A stretch of 64,000 nucleotides of DNA from Methylomonas koyamae. GTDB lineage: Bacteria; Pseudomonadota; Gammaproteobacteria; Methylococcales; Methylomonadaceae. Below are positions 63,643-64,000 of the stretch, piece after piece. Position 1 is the first letter of the stretch. Each line of letters starts with the position of its first letter. The position numbers and the translations under genes are program-made. The notes below the pieces were generated by a model that worked only from the letters and a program-made list of their open reading frames with translations, had not been told where the DNA came from and did no database searches. The DNA is taken from the NCBI RefSeq assembly GCF_001644025.1, contig NZ_LUUK01000078.1:1-64000 (forward strand). The letters are read 5' to 3'.

Positions 63643-64000
63643 CTAGAGGTGTTCGAATAAATCGAGCTGGCGGTACTGCCCGGCGGAGCGCTCCGGGTCC
63701 AGGCCGGATAAGGTGACCCCCAGTAATCGCACCGGCTCGCTACCGGTGCCGGCGCTGTGCAACAACTCGGCTAGCAACAGGCGCGTATCCGCGTCGTCGG
63801 CGATCGGTCGATCCAGCGTCCGGGCGCGGGTCACTTGCACGAAGTTGCGGTACTTGATTTTGACCGTCAGCGTGTAAGCCGTCATCTGCTTTTCGGTCAA
63901 CCGTAACAGGGCTTGGCTGAATAAAGCCTGTAGCAAACGCGACTGAGTCGCCGCGTCGGCGACGTCCCGTTCGAAGGTGGTTTCGACGCCGACCGATTTG
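63643..64000 (-). CDS. dinB: DNA polymerase IV, C-terminal part (cut by window edge)
   Basis: The minus-strand frame is open from the window edge to 63643 (119 codons). It reads KSVGVETTFERDV, then ALFSQALLRLTEKQMTAYTL, TVKIKYRNFVQVTRARTL, RLLGVTLSGLD and the end QLDLFEHL. This is the little-finger domain of Y-family polymerase DinB with the beta-clamp-binding QLDLF motif at the C-terminus. The catalytic palm lies outside the window. Confidence 0.9.
   Translation of the reverse strand, partial: KSVGVETTFERDVADAATQSRLLQALFSQALLRLTEKQMTAYTLTVKIKYRNFVQVTRARTLDRPIADDADTRLLLAELLHSAGTGSEPVRLLGVTLSGLDPERSAGQYRQLDLFEHL

Overview
The window reads as chromosomal DNA of a methylotrophic gammaproteobacterium, most likely a Methylomonas-type methanotroph (Methylococcales). 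The basis is a lanthanide-type PQQ alcohol dehydrogenase cluster with xoxJ-, xoxG-, pqqA- and fae-like genes, PEP-CTERM proteins, NDH-2 and a gammaproteobacterial housekeeping set. The assignment is inferred from gene content and protein character; no search was run.

Layout. 1-13 kb: housekeeping genes glyQS-gmhB-plsC, a tandemly duplicated tiny lipoprotein, an HTTM/DCC fusion protein, a 42-residue membrane peptide gene, metH and a small yqhA/glutaredoxin unit. 13.2-16.3 kb: an accessory island with a palindromic repeat element, three integron-type gene cassettes with attC sites but no integrase, a 21-bp tandem repeat and a 192-bp element with terminal inverted repeats and a target duplication. 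16.3-19.3 kb: thiSG, a DAHP synthase and an RMD1-family protein. 20.1-29.5 kb: the methylotrophy island. 29.8-44.8 kb: a LON-domain protein, an acyltransferase, two PEP-CTERM-like proteins, trpD, apaGH, mpl, a membrane Ser/Thr kinase and small genes. 45.2-54.1 kb: a small TA-flanked repeat element, an AraC regulator, methylmalonyl-CoA mutase with MeaB, and a porin / binding protein / diguanylate cyclase operon. 54.1-64 kb: NDH-2, a TauE-type exporter, a DUF1624 protein, an NlpC/P60 lipoprotein, a molybdenum hydroxylase operon (mocA-like, xdhC-like, iorA-like, iorB-like) and the 3' part of dinB.

The most interesting part is 20.1-27.5 kb. A XoxF-like dehydrogenase, its XoxJ-like partner, a cytochrome c and a 24-residue PqqA precursor are followed on the same strand by two membrane proteins resembling cytochrome bd subunit I. 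Each of these ends in its own c-type haem domain. After them come a formaldehyde-activating enzyme and an unrecognised 90-residue protein. A convergent di-haem MauG/CcpA-type protein and a YtkA-like periplasmic protein lie beside them. Read together, the genes suggest a self-contained periplasmic alcohol-oxidation chain: alcohol to XoxF-PQQ-Ln, to cytochrome c, to a c-haem-fed bd-like oxidase, with Fae handling formaldehyde. That linkage is inference from gene order.

The second notable part is the cassette array at 13.5-15.3 kb. Its three genes lie on the minus strand and are separated by attC sites of 63-78 bp whose core sites hold start and stop codons of the genes. One encodes a stand-alone homologue of EF-Tu domain 3, one a RES-domain protein, and one a protein I do not recognise.
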